From: Phyllostachys edulis
Lineage: Eukaryota; Streptophyta; Magnoliopsida; Poales; Poaceae
Direction: 5' to 3'
DNA: 64,000 nucleotides
Assembly (NCBI GenBank): GCA_036346405.1
Contig: CM070561.1
Span: forward strand, 7,318,834-7,382,833
Made by a program: the position numbers and the translations under genes. Below the pieces are notes generated by a model. It worked only from the letters and a program-made list of their open reading frames with translations, made no database searches and was not told the origin of the DNA. Below, in pieces: positions 34,850 to 47,458 of the stretch. Position 1 is the first letter of the stretch. Every line of letters starts with the position of its first letter.

Positions 34850-36113
34850 GTTTAACAATCTCCAGATTTAGATGCTTCAGTTCTTCATATAATTCTGGCT
34901 GATTCTTTTGAACCAGGATGGTATTGCAATACGCCTTTCTACTTAGGGCATCTGCAACTACATTTGCTTTACCCGGATGATAATGAATTCCAAGGTCGTA
35001 ATCTTTTATCAGCTCTAGCCATCTTCGTTGTTTGAGGTTGAGTTCGATCGAGTAAAAATGTATTTGAGACTCTTATGATCGTGAAAATCTCACAATGCGG
35101 TTACCAATGAGATAATGCCGCCAGATTTTGAGCATGCACAATTCTTTGCTAACTCAAGATCATCGTCGGATAATTTCCTTCGTGTGGTCTTAATCGACGA
35201 GATGCATAAGCCACTACTTTGCCTTCTTGCATAAGTACACATCCAAGTCCTTGACGGGATGCATCACGAAGATTTCAAAGTCCTTATGAATATCGAGCGA
35301 GACTAACACCGTGCGAGACACTAATCTCTTCTTGAGTTCTTGGAAACTCTTTTCACGTGCCTTTGTCCATTCAAACTTTTCTCCTTTTTCGAAGTTGAGT
35401 CATGGGTCTCGCTATCTTGGAGAACCCTTCAATAAATCTGCGGTAATACCCGCTAATCCAAGGAAACTTCTCACCTCTGGATGACTTGGGTTGTTTCCAA
35501 CCCATTACGGCTTCAACTTTGGTTTGGATCTCTGCGACTCCTCCTGCGACACAATATGTCCAAGGAATGCCACTTGACTTAGCCAAAATTCGCACTTGCT
35601 AAATTTGGCATAAAGTGATTCTCTCTCGAGTTTTCCCAAAATTATTCTCGAGATGATCCTCGTGTTCATCTTCATTCTTTGAATAAATGAGAATATCATC
35701 GATGAACACAACCACAAACTTATCCAAGAATTCCATGAACACTTTGTTCATCATATTCATAAATGTAAGAGGCGTTTGTCAAACCGAACGACATCACTGT
35801 GAATTCATCTGATCCATATCTGGTTGTGAATGCGGTCTTGGAATATCTTACGTGCGATCTTGATTGGTGATAGCGGATCTCAAGTCAATCTTGAAAATAC
35901 ACTTGCTCCCTTTAATTGATCAAACAGATCATCGATCCTAGGTAGCGGTACTTATTCTTGATCGTCACTTCATTAAGTGATCGTAATCCACACACATTCT
36001 CATACTATTGTCTTTCTTCTTGACAAATAATACCGCGCTCCCCAAGGTGATGAGCTTGGCCCTATATAACCTTTCTGCTTTAGTTCCATTATCATTTCTT
36101 CATCTCTACCAAC
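34850..36113 (-). pseudogene. Reverse transcriptase and RNase H of chromovirus D, fragmented
   Basis: Short blocks only. FIDD, the catalytic motif, is at 35695-35706 within VVVFIDDILI. SLYAKFSKCEFWLSQVAFLGHIVS follows, spanning about 35640-35560, then FPWISGYYRRFIEGFSKIARP (about 35430). RNase H remains near 35290-34900 are recognisable only as scattered pieces. Many 1-2 nt indels move the frame within 100-200 bp of each other. Confidence 0.8.
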
Positions 36114-36518
36114 TCATTGGCGGCATTCAGAGGGTCGCTTTGAGATTGGGGCGGTCCACAGGACTAAGTCAATTATAAATACTATGTCCTGTCGGGTGGC
36201 ATCTTGCCGTAGTTCATCAGGAAAAACATCCGGAAATTCTTGTACCACTGGTATATCTTCAAGCTTTAACTCTTTCAAGCTGGTTAGAACTGATCTTCCT
36301 CCGGTACTAGTCTTGGGCTTGAATTCAACTGAGATTCCTTGCTCATTGGTAAGAGCAATAGACCTATTGGCACAATTTATTTGTCCTTGATTCTTGGCTA
36401 GCCAGTTCATTCCAAGGATTACATCCAAACCTTGAGAATGCAAAACTATCAAATCTGCTAGGAAGGTTACTCCGGATATTTCAAGGGTAAGGTTTGGGCA
36501 AAGATAACTGGTTCTCAT
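36114..36518 (-). pseudogene. Protease C-terminal half and pol linker of chromovirus D
   Basis: TFLADLIVLHSQGLDVILGM and NWLAKNQGQINCANRSI give the second half of a gypsy aspartic protease. The linker PVVQEFPDVFPDEL follows, which leads to RT in this lineage. The Asp-Ser-Gly active-site segment expected upstream (36520-36620) is not readable in a clean frame. Confidence 0.85.
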
Positions 36519-36599
36519 TTACGAGCAGGGAGTGAATTATCATAGGATTATCTAAAGGAGATAGGTAACCCATGTTTTCCCACAAATTTATTGGAAACA

Positions 36600-37795
36600 A
36601 AAGAGTGCGATGCTCGAATCAAATAGAACTAATCTTTGTCTTGAATTGATTGGAAGCGTACCAAGGGCGACATCCGGTCTTTGCTTGAGCTTCCTCTGCG
36701 ATAGCGTGGTTCACACGTCCTTCAGATATCTTTGATCGCCGGTTTTTGATTGCCGCCATGGCCGAACTCTGGTCTCGGCCTAGCGGTGGTGCACCTTGCG
36801 ACTTCTTAGGGCATCGGTTAGCATAATGCCCGTCTCGTTCTAATGGAAACAAGTCACCCAACTAGCGATGAAATCGGATTCTTCTGCCGAGACCGACCTC
36901 CAGCTTGAGTTGCTCTGAGCTTTGAAGTATTAGGGCGCCGTGTTGGTCTTTGGAGCTCGAGTGTGGAAGATCAAATCCTCCTGTTGTGGTGGTGAGGTGT
37001 AAAGCGAGGCTTGGGTTGTCCTCGACATTGTACTACGGCGGCCATCCTCCGCTTGCAGTTCTCCATCTGCGAGATGTTTGGCCTCTGGCGAAAAGCTTTA
37101 TTCACTAACTGCTGGAAGTCGGTGTAGTCATTGGAGACCACCGGTGAGATCTCATCGTTTAAACCATCCATGAACCTTTCTGCCTTTCTTCATCACTAGC
37201 CACATCTGTTTGGGGCATAACGAGCAAGTTGGTTGAATTTGTGCAGTATTCACCTTTGTCTTGGTTGCCTTGTTTGGCGTGTGGAACTCTTTCTTCTTTA
37301 GGGTCATTATCCTCATGAATATGTGCATGGCGGAAAGCCCGCACAAACTCCTCCCAAGAGATAGTCTGCGCATCGGCATGGGAGATGTTATAGTTATCCC
37401 ACCATTACGATCTTGGGACCGGTGAGTGGTGAGAGGCAAACAGGACTCTCTCACGATCGATTACATGAGTGATATCCACTTCTTCCGATAGCACGGATCG
37501 ATCCATCGGCATCCATCGGCTCTGTCTTCTTTGGAGAAGGTCGGTTGGCGCACGCATGAATTCTCGCCATGGTCAATCTTTGTGCGGTGGAGGTGGTGGT
37601 GGTGCTTGGTGGTCTTTGCTTGGTTGATGTTAATGGATGAGCTAGCAGGTCTATCGAGATGTCGATTGGCCATCATCTGGCGCCAATCGAGCCCTTCACC
37701 GTGGAGGTGGTGGTTCTTTGAGCAGGGGTTTTCTGTGTCTGCGTTTGGATTTCCTTGGCTTTGGCGCTACCACTTGCGGTGCGTGTGGTAACCAT
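36600..37795 (-). pseudogene. gag of chromovirus D
   Basis: Likely start codon at 37795 (MVTTRTASGSAKAKEIQTQT). The capsid core is scattered over frames: FRHAHIHEDNDPKEER (about 37330), the FQQLVNKAF segment at about 37100, and a nucleocapsid remnant GHYANRCPKKSQG at about 36820. Gag-to-protease text VNHAIAEEAQ lies near 36710. The order mirrors gag of element C. Indels break it at least six times. Confidence 0.78.
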
Positions 37796-38149
37796 CTGTG
37801 AAATCTTCTAAAGACTCGAGAATAGAGTATAGAAATAAAGTTCTAAGGGAATAATATTTTTAACAGCCCAAGAACAAACAAGCACAAGACAAAAGAACCA
37901 AATTTTGCGAAAATAGTCCTTTTATTATTTTATTTTATTGTTTGATTATGGCTATCACAAGAGACATCGATAGCTCATAATTAGCATCTAACGATCATAT
38001 TATGAGATCGACTAAGGTGTAAGAGGGTATAATCGGCTCGCAAGTACTACCCTCTCTGCCTTGTAGGTAGCCGCTCTTCTTCTGCGACTTTCAACCTTTC
38101 TTACGCATCTAGCGGTGCATTACGAGTATTACGTAGTTCATCGAGTGTT

Positions 38150-38580
38150 CCCATAGGCATAATCCATTGCCTTTGACAGTCCACTTGGTGAGTAAGCTCA
38201 GAGAGTCCTCATACTCAGCGGACGAAAGGTGCTATCCAAGTCGGAATGTGCATGGGGTGGTAGTGAAACTCGGAGTCCTCAAAATAATTGTTGTAAATAT
38301 GGCGTAGGCGACGTGTTGCCTCTCTGGCTGCATCCTGAAGTCCATCAGCGAAATTATCACGTCTCACTGGGGCGTCGAAGATGTGGTGGTTTGTGTTTGG
38401 TTGAAGGTTGGCGTAGAGGATTACTTCAAGTCTCCAACGCTCTTGGTTCCCACTTTATACATGTACCCTTGATAAGTTGGTCTCTGGTTTATAACCTAAG
38501 TGTTGCATCATCTTCCATAGAAGTGCAGCCCAGTGTCCGGCGAAAATTCCATGGGAAATCCGGGTTGGTTGTTCAGCCAT
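38150..38580 (-). pseudogene. Open frame upstream of gag in chromovirus D, unknown function
   Basis: A start at 38580 gives MAEQPTRISHGIFAGHWAAL and LLWKMMQHLGYKPET. After a break it continues with ILYANLQPNTNHHIFDAPV and DAAREATRRLRHIYNNYFED. It sits between the primer-binding site and gag, and it aligns with the frame upstream of gag in element C. Being kept in two distinct elements, it is likely a real extra gene of this lineage. Family not recognised. Confidence 0.6.
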
Positions 38581-38720
38581 CTACAATTTAAAGAATAAGA
38601 TGAGTTGATAACCATTTTAAAAAGAAGTGTTGAGAAGACTCTTGAATAGACTCAAAATATGTTTAGTTTTTGAAAAATAAATCCTTAAGAAAATTCTAAG
38701 GCCACGACCTACGATCGATA

Positions 38721-38737
38721 TGGCTCGATACCACTTT
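38721..38737 (-). other. Primer-binding site of chromovirus D
   Basis: Minus-strand TGGTATCGAGCCA, four bases from the right LTR. It matches the initiator-Met tRNA site TGGTATCAGAGC except that CAGA reads CGA. Confidence 0.75.
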
Positions 38738-41700
38738 TGTCGAACCCGGAGCGAAGGATCCCGAATTCTCTGTGTTCATACATTAGTCGGGATACTAATG
38801 TACAGTCAAACAAAAGTGATAATCAAAACATATCACGCATTTTATTAATATTTATTGAGTTTATTACAAAGGGCCCGAGGCCAAATAAAGTAAAACACAA
38901 TGAGCGAATGATAGTAGTAGACCCAGCGATTAGCCACGAGCAATCGTGCAGGGCGCAGCCTAAGCGTCAAGATCCTCACCGTCTGGTAGATAACTTCTCT
39001 GAATAAAGATTATTGACAAGAGTGAGCACTACTACCGTGCTGCAAGTTACACCAATATGGAATTGATATGCATGCATAAGGTAGACAAAGGATCTTGGCA
39101 AGGTTATTTTATGTAAGCGGCGGTTTTAATTTAAATAATCATATTAGATTTCAAAGCCATTTCATACAATAACCATTTTAAGTAACAATAGTTTATTGTG
39201 GATAACCTCCATAAAAGATGATGGATATCCTCCAATCACAATGGCTACCCGCCTAATTTTCCCACAGGACTATCCATCACGAAAATTATCTCTTGAAATC
39301 ACTTTTAAAACCAAAAACAAAACTAACTCGAGTGGCTTTGCTAGCATGTCCATGATCATGACGCGTTATTCAATAGTTTCTACTCTGCGAGTTTGTACAA
39401 CTTTACCCACACGAGATATTATACTCTTTGTGTCGGCCAATCCACGCTTCCTAAAGGCGTGACAGAGCAAACATCACAAGGCCGTTACAATGTTCTACCT
39501 CAAAGTACTTGTGCCCGCTAAGGTTTAAGCTTTCATTGGGTGGACAGTCCTCAAAAACCCCTCTTGCGCCAGATGGGAAAAGCTGTCTGCAGACACCCAT
39601 ACATACAACATAGCACCAATAACTAAGAGGTATTACAAATTATTAAGCGAGTCCTGCCCATACAGACATGTGGTTGTCTGATAAGGCATAACAAAATGCG
39701 CTCAAAGACCGGTCCTCAATTGACTTGGGCGTCATTCAATTTAAACCACAGGTCTTAATCTTAACGAGACTAAGCCCGTGCATAAACCTGCACCCACCAT
39801 TCATCCTTTTCGCCCAAGTCCAAACCCTTTTTATTTTATTTCTATAAAACCATCTTTACAAATTCGCTATGGTAAAACAATACCATAGTTTTAATTTTCA
39901 GCAAAGTTTATTGAGTTGGCTAAAATTCTCCCAAAAACATAAATCATGGTCTAAGTATTTGCGAAGCATTTGATTATTAAACATAATAATTTATCTAAAG
40001 TGACAAAGGAATGACATGGCAACATCAAAATTTGGCATACAAGGATAATAGGAATAACTAATTATTTAAACAGAATTTGAAATACTTGAATAAAATTATG
40101 CATGCATTTAATAATTTAAAAACTGAATTTAATTAACTTTAAAATAATAGGGCAAAATGGTCAAAGTATAACTTGCCTTCGTTGCGATCGGAAAATCTAA
40201 GTCTTGAGAAGTATCAAATTCCCGGATCGTCAAAGTCTAAACGTGAAAATAAGGCAAATCAAATAAAATTCAAATAAAACTCAGAAATACAAAATAAACC
40301 AAGTCTAAATATAATAATTTTATTTTATTGAGCTAGATAATCAAATTATAAAATTTTAGAAATTTGTTTCACTAAATTTGGAGTTAGGATTCAATTATTA
40401 TGAATTTTACAAATTTTAACCTAAATTTGATATTTAAAAGAATTCTAAATTCTAAAACAGAACTAAAATGAACTCTAAATTGAATTATTATATTTTATTT
40501 AGTTAGACAATAATTTTCTAAAATTTTAGCAACTTGAATCATCTAATTTGGAGTTATAATGCAAAAGTTATGAATTTTACAAATTTTAAACTAAATCATT
40601 ATTTAAACAATTTTCTCGAATTATTCTCCTAAAGGAAATTCTAATTATTGCATGGTGACGTCAGCAATGATTTTCGGAATTAAAATAATTTGAATTAACT
40701 TTTCGACATGTGGGGCCTAAGTGTCATAGACTCGGCTCACATGGACCAAGTCCACGAACCGAAAGGCTCGAGGTGGCGCCGATTTGGCGGTAAGGGTGAT
40801 GTGGCACCCACGTGGCGTGGTGGCGCCACCGTGGTGCTTACGTGGCGAGGCCATGTCGGCGGGGGCAGTCTTGCGCGCTGAACCCGATGGTCTCCGGCGT
40901 GCTACACGGCCGCCGTAAGGGCATGAGGAGGAAGAGGGTGACAAAGCGGTTCGGTGCTCTCCCAATCGTCGAGATGAGGACGAGGCGGCGGCGAGAGAGA
41001 AAGCGGCGGCGCGCTTACATTCAACGGCGACGACGAGCTCTGGTGACTCTCGGGCGGGAAGGTGCGACGGGACAGCGAGACATGGCGACTCGAAGGTGGG
41101 TTGGGTGGCGGAGAGTCGCCGATGGCGCGCACAATCGACGACGGAAGCTTGGTGGCCGCGAGCTATTTCTCAAATTCCGTGAGTATGGGGAGGAGAAAGG
41201 AAGTGGGTGGCGGTGGTGAGTTGGGGAGCTCAAAGCGCACTGAGGCTCCTTTATAGGGCCGGCGGCGAGAGACGGAGATCGTGGCGGCATCAATGGCGGT
41301 GGGCGAAGTGGAGTTTAAAAGGGTTAAAGAGAGGAAAACGGCAGAGTGAGTCTTGGCGAGACGCCTTGGTTTGATTCTTGCAAACGCGAGAAAAAGGAAA
41401 GTAAAGCGGTGTTAATGCTTGAGTGAAGGGCGGCCATGGCGGTCTTGTATGCTTGCGAGGAAAACGAAGCGAGGAGAAGAAAGTGACAGAGCCATATGAT
41501 CATGATCCAAGGGCTCGGAGCAAACTGTGGCGTGTGTGTGTGTGGGCCGTTGGATTGAAATCCAACGGTCTTGAGAAGAGGAAGCAGCGTGGAGAGTGGG
41601 CGGCTTGGGCTGTGCACATCGCGTGAGTAAATGGGCCGACCAAGTTTAGCCCAAACACTGCTTTCGATTTTCTTTTCATTTTCTATTTTAAATATTCAGT

Positions 41701-41943
41701 TTAATTCATTTCAACTTTAGAATATAGCAAAATAATTCCAAAAATTCTAGAAAAATTCTCATAAATTCTTAGAGACATTTTAAACTTAATAAAATTATTT
41801 CCAACTTAAACTTGATAATAGATTTTATAGTTAAATTTATTTTAGCTTTAACTAATTAGGAAAAGTTTTAAAAATTTCAGAATTTCCACAAAAATAATTA
41901 AATTTTAAATTTTCTCTGAAATTTAAAAATTTGGGCTGTTACA
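38738..41943 (-). repeat. 5' LTR of chromovirus D
   Basis: Plus-strand TGTCGAACCCGGAGCG to TTGGGCTGTTACA. The conserved hairpin is at 39023-39042 with one base missing from the stem. TATA-like box at 41249-41257. Confidence 0.95.
39023..39042 (-). promoter_or_regulatory. Conserved LTR hairpin, copy in D 5' LTR
   Basis: TGAGCAC-TACTACC-GTGCTG; one C is missing relative to the 3' LTR copy. Confidence 0.6.
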
Positions 41944-41948
41944 TTAAT

Positions 41949-42179
41949 CAAATACCAACCACTCATCTATAGACAAAAGACAAGGGAAGTAAGAAACTTA
42001 GCTTAGAAAATCAACAGAACGTTAGATAAGAATGGATACTAAGGAAGATAAGAAGTAAAAGATAGCATAATTAGATCTTTAGAAATTAATTAGATTAAAA
42101 TAATTTCACAGAGACTTACTAAGGATAACGACCATGCTAATTCTAACCTACAGGCAACCGTATGCTCTGATACAAACGC
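41949..42179 (-). other. Leader and primer-binding site of chromovirus C
   Basis: The minus strand reads TTGTATCAGAGCATACGG directly after the LTR end, matching the initiator-Met tRNA site TGGTATCAGAGC with one mismatch. The remainder is AT-rich leader leading into the upstream frame on the other side of element D. Confidence 0.78.
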
Positions 42180-42680
42180 TGTAAGACCCTCAAATATTGG
42201 AATGTGCCGAATTAAAATTATACTGGTAGCATAATTCTTAATTAAGGAACAGTGCAATTCCTTCATTAAAAATCATACTAGAAGCATAATAATAACAAGT
42301 AACAATTCCAACATTCAGGTTCCCGGATATATGTCATGCAATAGTTCCCAGGATTAGTGACTATTGCGCATATATCCTTAAACAACATTGCATCATACAC
42401 ATACAAGTCATACATTCACATAATTATACATTACAGATTACATTATGGTTCAGTTGCTACAGTAACCGATTTTGCTACAGTAATAGATGACTTTGGTCAT
42501 CCTCAAAAGTGCAACAGAGGAAGCAAAAATAAACGACAAAAACAACCAATGGCCCCATCATCCCGCAGGCTATTGCGTGGAGACTAGAACTAGCTTCACT
42601 CGTTAGCGTCACCCTGATCGGCGCTAACGGGCATCTCATAAAGATAGCCATCCTCACCTGCAACAAGAGGTCATAAACCT

Positions 42681-42699
42681 TGAGTACGGAAGGTACTCA
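42681..42699 (-). promoter_or_regulatory. Conserved LTR hairpin, copy in C
   Basis: TGAGTAC-GGAAG-GTACTCA, a perfect 7-bp stem. Confidence 0.7.
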
Positions 42700-44460
42700 G
42701 CAAGACTTACACAAACTAATAAAAGAAAGTGTTTGATGGAACCTATACAAAGGAATAGAATTTTTACATGCATAAGGTTAACAACAGAAGGGTTATAATG
42801 GTTCAATTTGCAAAAAGCGATACACCTTAATCTACAGTTGCTAAGTTTTGACAAAGCAATTTTAATAAATCAATTTGGACTAAAATAGTAAGTGATTGAG
42901 AGCATAAGCATAAACAGTACAATAATAAATCACAGATCACAACCAAACCGTGCATGACCACCATCATGCCGAAATAATTCCCAAAACCAAACTTAGAGCA
43001 AAATCTATACAGATGACATCAATTCAAGTATCGTCTAGAAGTGGACACGGCTATTCGAATAGTTTTAACCTGCAGGGTGTACATCTTTACCCACACGACT
43101 TAGTTAGCCCGTAAGCCTCCTAATAATAGCACACCGCCTTTGGTGTGCGGTACCGGAAACTAAGATTTGGTATTTTTCAACAAGTTGACACTATTGAGTT
43201 GGAATACCCATGTGCGTGATCCCGCTTAAACAACGATGATAGCATCTATTCAGCCGGGGCCCACATGTTGTCTTAGGGAATGCCGACTCAATCAATTAAA
43301 TGCGAACTTCGTGCATAATCGCACATATTAGACCGCATGATCGGGGCCTCAAGATGCGTACATGCAATGGAACACATCTCGCCCTCACCCTTCTAAGAAC
43401 ATCGATATCGATATAAACTCCACATGGCATACGACACGGCCAAGACTTAAGCATCTATGCCATATGAAATCAATACACATGTCCTTACTCTCTGTTTCCA
43501 ACTCAATAGCATTAACCCTTTACTTAACCAAACAAAGGCCCATACACCGCGTGTGGAAATGCGTTGGGGCTTGAATTAGATTGTCAGAGTTCAGTCCTTA
43601 ATCAATCCAGACAAGACATCCACATTTCCCAATTCTCGTGCACAAGGCACCATCACTAGCATCCACTTGTCCAGATTAGAAATAAGTTTAACAACAAGAT
43701 TTAGAGTCATTTCAGATTTAAACAAACTGAACAAAGAATCAAAATAAATAAAATTTATTTGTTGTTCCCAAGTTTGACAAGATAAGTGTGACGACCCACC
43801 CCGTGATGTACCGCAAGAGGTCCGGGAAGACCATTTTTTTTTTGCGCTGCGAAGTCACCACGGAAAGATGTGGTAGCACCGCATGGAGCCTTCTGAGGAG
43901 GTGCGGGACCTCCCAGAGGTCTTGCGGACCTCTGGAGGTCTTGGTCATGCCATCGACCTCCCAGAGGTCTTGAAGACCTCACGGAGGTCGTGGCTACCAT
44001 CCGCTCGGTAGCACCTCCGAGCACATCACTAAGAGAGGTCGGCAGGACCTCCCGAAAGCTAGTCCCTGAAGGACCTCTGGTGGTCTGCCTGCAGTGCATC
44101 TGAGCTAGTCCCGGGACAACAGAGCTAGCCCGCACAAGAACACAAGCCAATACTACAACCACGAGGTCAAGCAGAGATGAAGCGCACAAATTAAACTTTA
44201 TATAATAGGACCTTATGGCCAAGCTTGTTAACAAGAGGTCTCGCCATGAGGGCTTACAACACCAACAGGGACTTACAACTGCAACAAGGAGCTTCTAGGG
44301 CTCAAACACGAAACACAAAAAGCCATCCAACAAGCACCACAGTCAGTCGGGTGGAGGGCGTCCTAAGCTGACTTAGTCGTCGAAGAACTCCTCCTCGAAG
44401 AGGTCTGCCTTTATGCATTTGGTCATCTTCATAATCTGCTTTGACACAGGGCTTAAGCCA

Positions 44461-44481
44461 TGAGTACTTGGAATGTACTCG
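44461..44481 (-). promoter_or_regulatory. Conserved LTR hairpin, copy in E
   Basis: TGAGTAC-TTGGAAT-GTACTCG, stem of 6 bp plus a T-G pair, 7-nt loop. Confidence 0.65.
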
Positions 44482-46080
44482 GCAAGTCCAGAGAGCAAGG
44501 ATGCAATAATATTCATGCAAGGACTTACCAATGGAGAGCTGTATGGTTAGTTTGCACAAAGCCAAATTTGAACAATAAAAATAGTAATAGATTGAAAAGC
44601 AGCAAGGTAAAACCATAGTACATAATACTTTTGATGTTTAAAAAGTGGGGTGAGCACCAACTCACAGACCACTACCAAAATGAAGGAGTTAGGTCACACC
44701 CGTGACCAGGTCCTTACCCAAAACCCACTCCAGAGCACCCACTCCAGAGGTCCAAACCAACCTGGACCACTACAGAGCCAACCTTGACCCCTCTGGAGCC
44801 GGCCAAGGTCTCTTGAGGCAAAGCCAAGGCATATCGCGGAAGTGTCGATGGCACAAGCTTTTGAAACAGCTACCCCTTGCACCATTTCACTAAGCATGTC
44901 CATGACCAAGGACTTGGCTATTGAATAGATCTTTACACTCTGCAGAGGTGTACAACTTTACCCACAATCCACGATCTCTCTAGCGGGGCGGGTTCAGTCA
45001 CCCTTGCTCACTTCCTAAGGTGGCAGTCTAGAAAGCCTGCAAGGCCTTTACAAAGCTTTGAGCCGACTCGGGCTGCCCGCTAAGGTTTCATAATCCCTCC
45101 TATGGTCTAGAAGTCCGCAGGTTATGGGTGCCCTCTTGCGCCAACGAATCACCACGATCAACCACAACAGCCCCAAGCCAACCCATTGCTAATTATTCAG
45201 CCAGACCATTCCCATAAAATGATCTTGTGGTTGCCTTTGTTTGGCCCAGCCAATGACACAAAGTGAAGTCCTTAATCGTGCTAAGGCAAGACTTCCACAA
45301 ACCCAGTGTGCATAGCACCCACTACTCCTCCCTACCTTCTTGCCTCAGCAAAACCATTTGTATTAACCCATGCCAAAAGACCACCCGTCTTGGCTGTGAT
45401 TTTAACCAAGTGATCTCACACCACAGATCAACACTGCTTAGGCGTCCCGCCATAGTCTGCTCAACAATGGCACCAACCACACATTTCATATTTATTAGTC
45501 AAGATTATTAGAGATGAAGCATGATACGTTCGAACCACGTATTCTAAGCAAGGCTATAAAGACCTACGGTCCCCCATGTTGGCAAATAACAAAGAACACC
45601 AACTAAATATCCATCCTAAGGCTCACAAGGTGAACATGACAACATGATGGAGACAAGGTATGAAGGAGGCATAACAGCAAGTAGGCAAGTAACTACATCC
45701 CAAACCATTTTCATATAAACATAGCCATGCATGATAAAGTAAAACCGAAATACATTTACGAAACTTGGTTCAAGATGATCAAAAAGTGCGTGGCTTGCCT
45801 TGGTCAAGCAAATGGAGAGCCTTGATGAGAGAGAGCCGGGTCCAAGATCTCCTCAATCTCGTGATCTACGTTAGCAAGAAAACCAATTAAGCAAAACCAC
45901 ACTAAGCCAAGGAACTTCAAAAGAACCAGAAAGAACTCAAACCAACTCGGCCAAAAGGAAACCAAGAGGCTTAACACGACCTCAAAGATCTCTGAGGAAG
46001 GTCTTATGCAAGGAAGGACCGAGCGGTGAGGCGAGGAAGGAAGAAATGAGCAACAGGTTACAAAGGTGGCCCGCCCGAAC

Positions 46081-46090
46081 TTTATATAGC
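46081..46090 (-). promoter_or_regulatory. TATA box of solo LTR E
   Basis: Minus-strand GCTATATAAAG; LTR F has TTATATAAAG in the corresponding place (59876). Confidence 0.6.
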
Positions 46091-46974
46091 CGGAGTGGGT
46101 AGTGTGCACCACAAGGAAAAACTTCGGTGAGGTGTAGGCAATCGGGACAACTAGGGCAAGGCTTGCCTAAAAGAATTGAAATAAAGTACCTCGGATGTGA
46201 TTGCATTTAATGTGACCCGACACCTATTAAATCGCATGAGTTTTGAGGCAAAAGCAATAATTACAAGGTGAAGAGGGGCCGGCAAGTGGGGCCGATCAAA
46301 GGTGCACCACAAGTCAAAGAGGTGGCCCCACCGCAAGGGTCACCCCCGCCAAAGGCCACAAAGAGGTCTGGGCAAGAGGTCCAAGACACTTTCGAGAGGG
46401 AGGTCTGGACAAGAGGTCCTCAAGCTCAAAACGAAGAGGTCTGGCGCTCGAGACACTGCACAAGGGAGGTCTAAGGGTAAAGATTTCAAGGGAGGACCTC
46501 AGCGGTCGAGATCAAAGGTGCGGGGAGGTCTGACGAGTAGATCTCCAAAAGGGAGATCTACGGTCAAGATCTCAAGGGAGGACCTCGGCGGTCCGAGATC
46601 AAAGGGTGCGAGGAGGTCCCGACCAACAGAATATCTGATTTAGGAGGTGGTCCTTACAAAAGACCAAAGAAGGACCGGGAGGTGGTCTTTGCAAAACAAC
46701 CAGAGGAGGTCACGGAAACAAAGGCAAACGCAAGAAGAAAGCGAGCCGTTCGATTAAAATCAGGCGCCCAAAAGGATAAGAACGTTCGGACCAAACTAAC
46801 GTGCTCTTAGGATCGGACCATCAAACCACATCGGATGGTCCTAAGGTTAAAACGCAAGGCCTCAAGCGTCTGACCACGAGAGTCAAGGATGGGTCCAAGC
46901 GCTAAGGAGGTCTTGGACCTAAGGAGGTCGGAACTTTTGGATCCAACTAAGGGAGGACACAGACGGCTAAGATC

Positions 46975-47458
46975 TCCCGAGAGGAGGTCCTAATGGCGAG
47001 ATCCTAACAAAGGGAGGTCTCAATGGCTAGATCTCAACAAGGGAGGTCTCGAGCGGCTAGATCTCAACAAGGGGAGGTCTGAGCGGCTAGATCTCAACAA
47101 GGGGAGGTCGGCGGCTAGATCTCAACAAGGGAGGTCTGGCGGCTAGATCTCAACAAGGGAGGTCTGAGCGGCTAGATCTCAACAAGGGAGGTCTGAAAGC
47201 GGCTAGATCTCAACAAGGGAGGTCTGAGGCTAGATCTCAACAAGGGAGGTCTGAGGCTAGATCTCAACAAGGGAGGTCTGAGCGGCTAGATCTCAACAAG
47301 GGAGGTCTGAGCTGCTAGATCTCAACAAGGGGAGGTCTCGAGCACTAGATCTCAACAAGGGGAGGTCTGAGCGGCTAGATCTCAACAAGGGGAGGTCTCG
47401 AACGGCTAGATCTCAACAAGGGAGGTCTGAGCGGCTAGATCTCAACAAGGGGAGGTAT
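46975..47458. repeat. Minisatellite in U3 of solo LTR E
   Basis: About 15 units of 27-32 bp share an invariant GGCTAGATCTCAACAAG core and an AGGGGAGGTCT-like joint. Nearly all length variation falls in one short window after AGGTCT (GAGC, CGAGC, GAAAGC, GG and so on). Outlying degenerate units extend leftward to about 46480. Confidence 0.95.

Larger units (their letters stand above)
30137..41943 (-). mobile_element. Chromovirus D (Ty3/gypsy, Del/Tekay type), full-length but degraded
   Basis: Two LTRs of 3224 and 3206 bp (30137-33360 and 38738-41943) flank 5.4 kb of internal DNA. The 5-bp duplication TTAAT is perfect (30132-30136 and 41944-41948). The element points to the minus strand. A primer site similar to TGGTATCAGAGC lies next to the right LTR and a purine tract AAGGGGAAGG next to the left one. 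Upstream frame, gag, protease, RT, integrase and chromodomain remnants occur in normal order. LTR copies are almost identical in AT-rich parts but differ by many 1-4 nt indels in GC-rich parts. Confidence 0.96.

Noticed and set aside
46975..47458. A CRISPR-like array because of regular repeats.
   Set aside because: There are no unique spacers. Units abut directly, and this is plant nuclear DNA.
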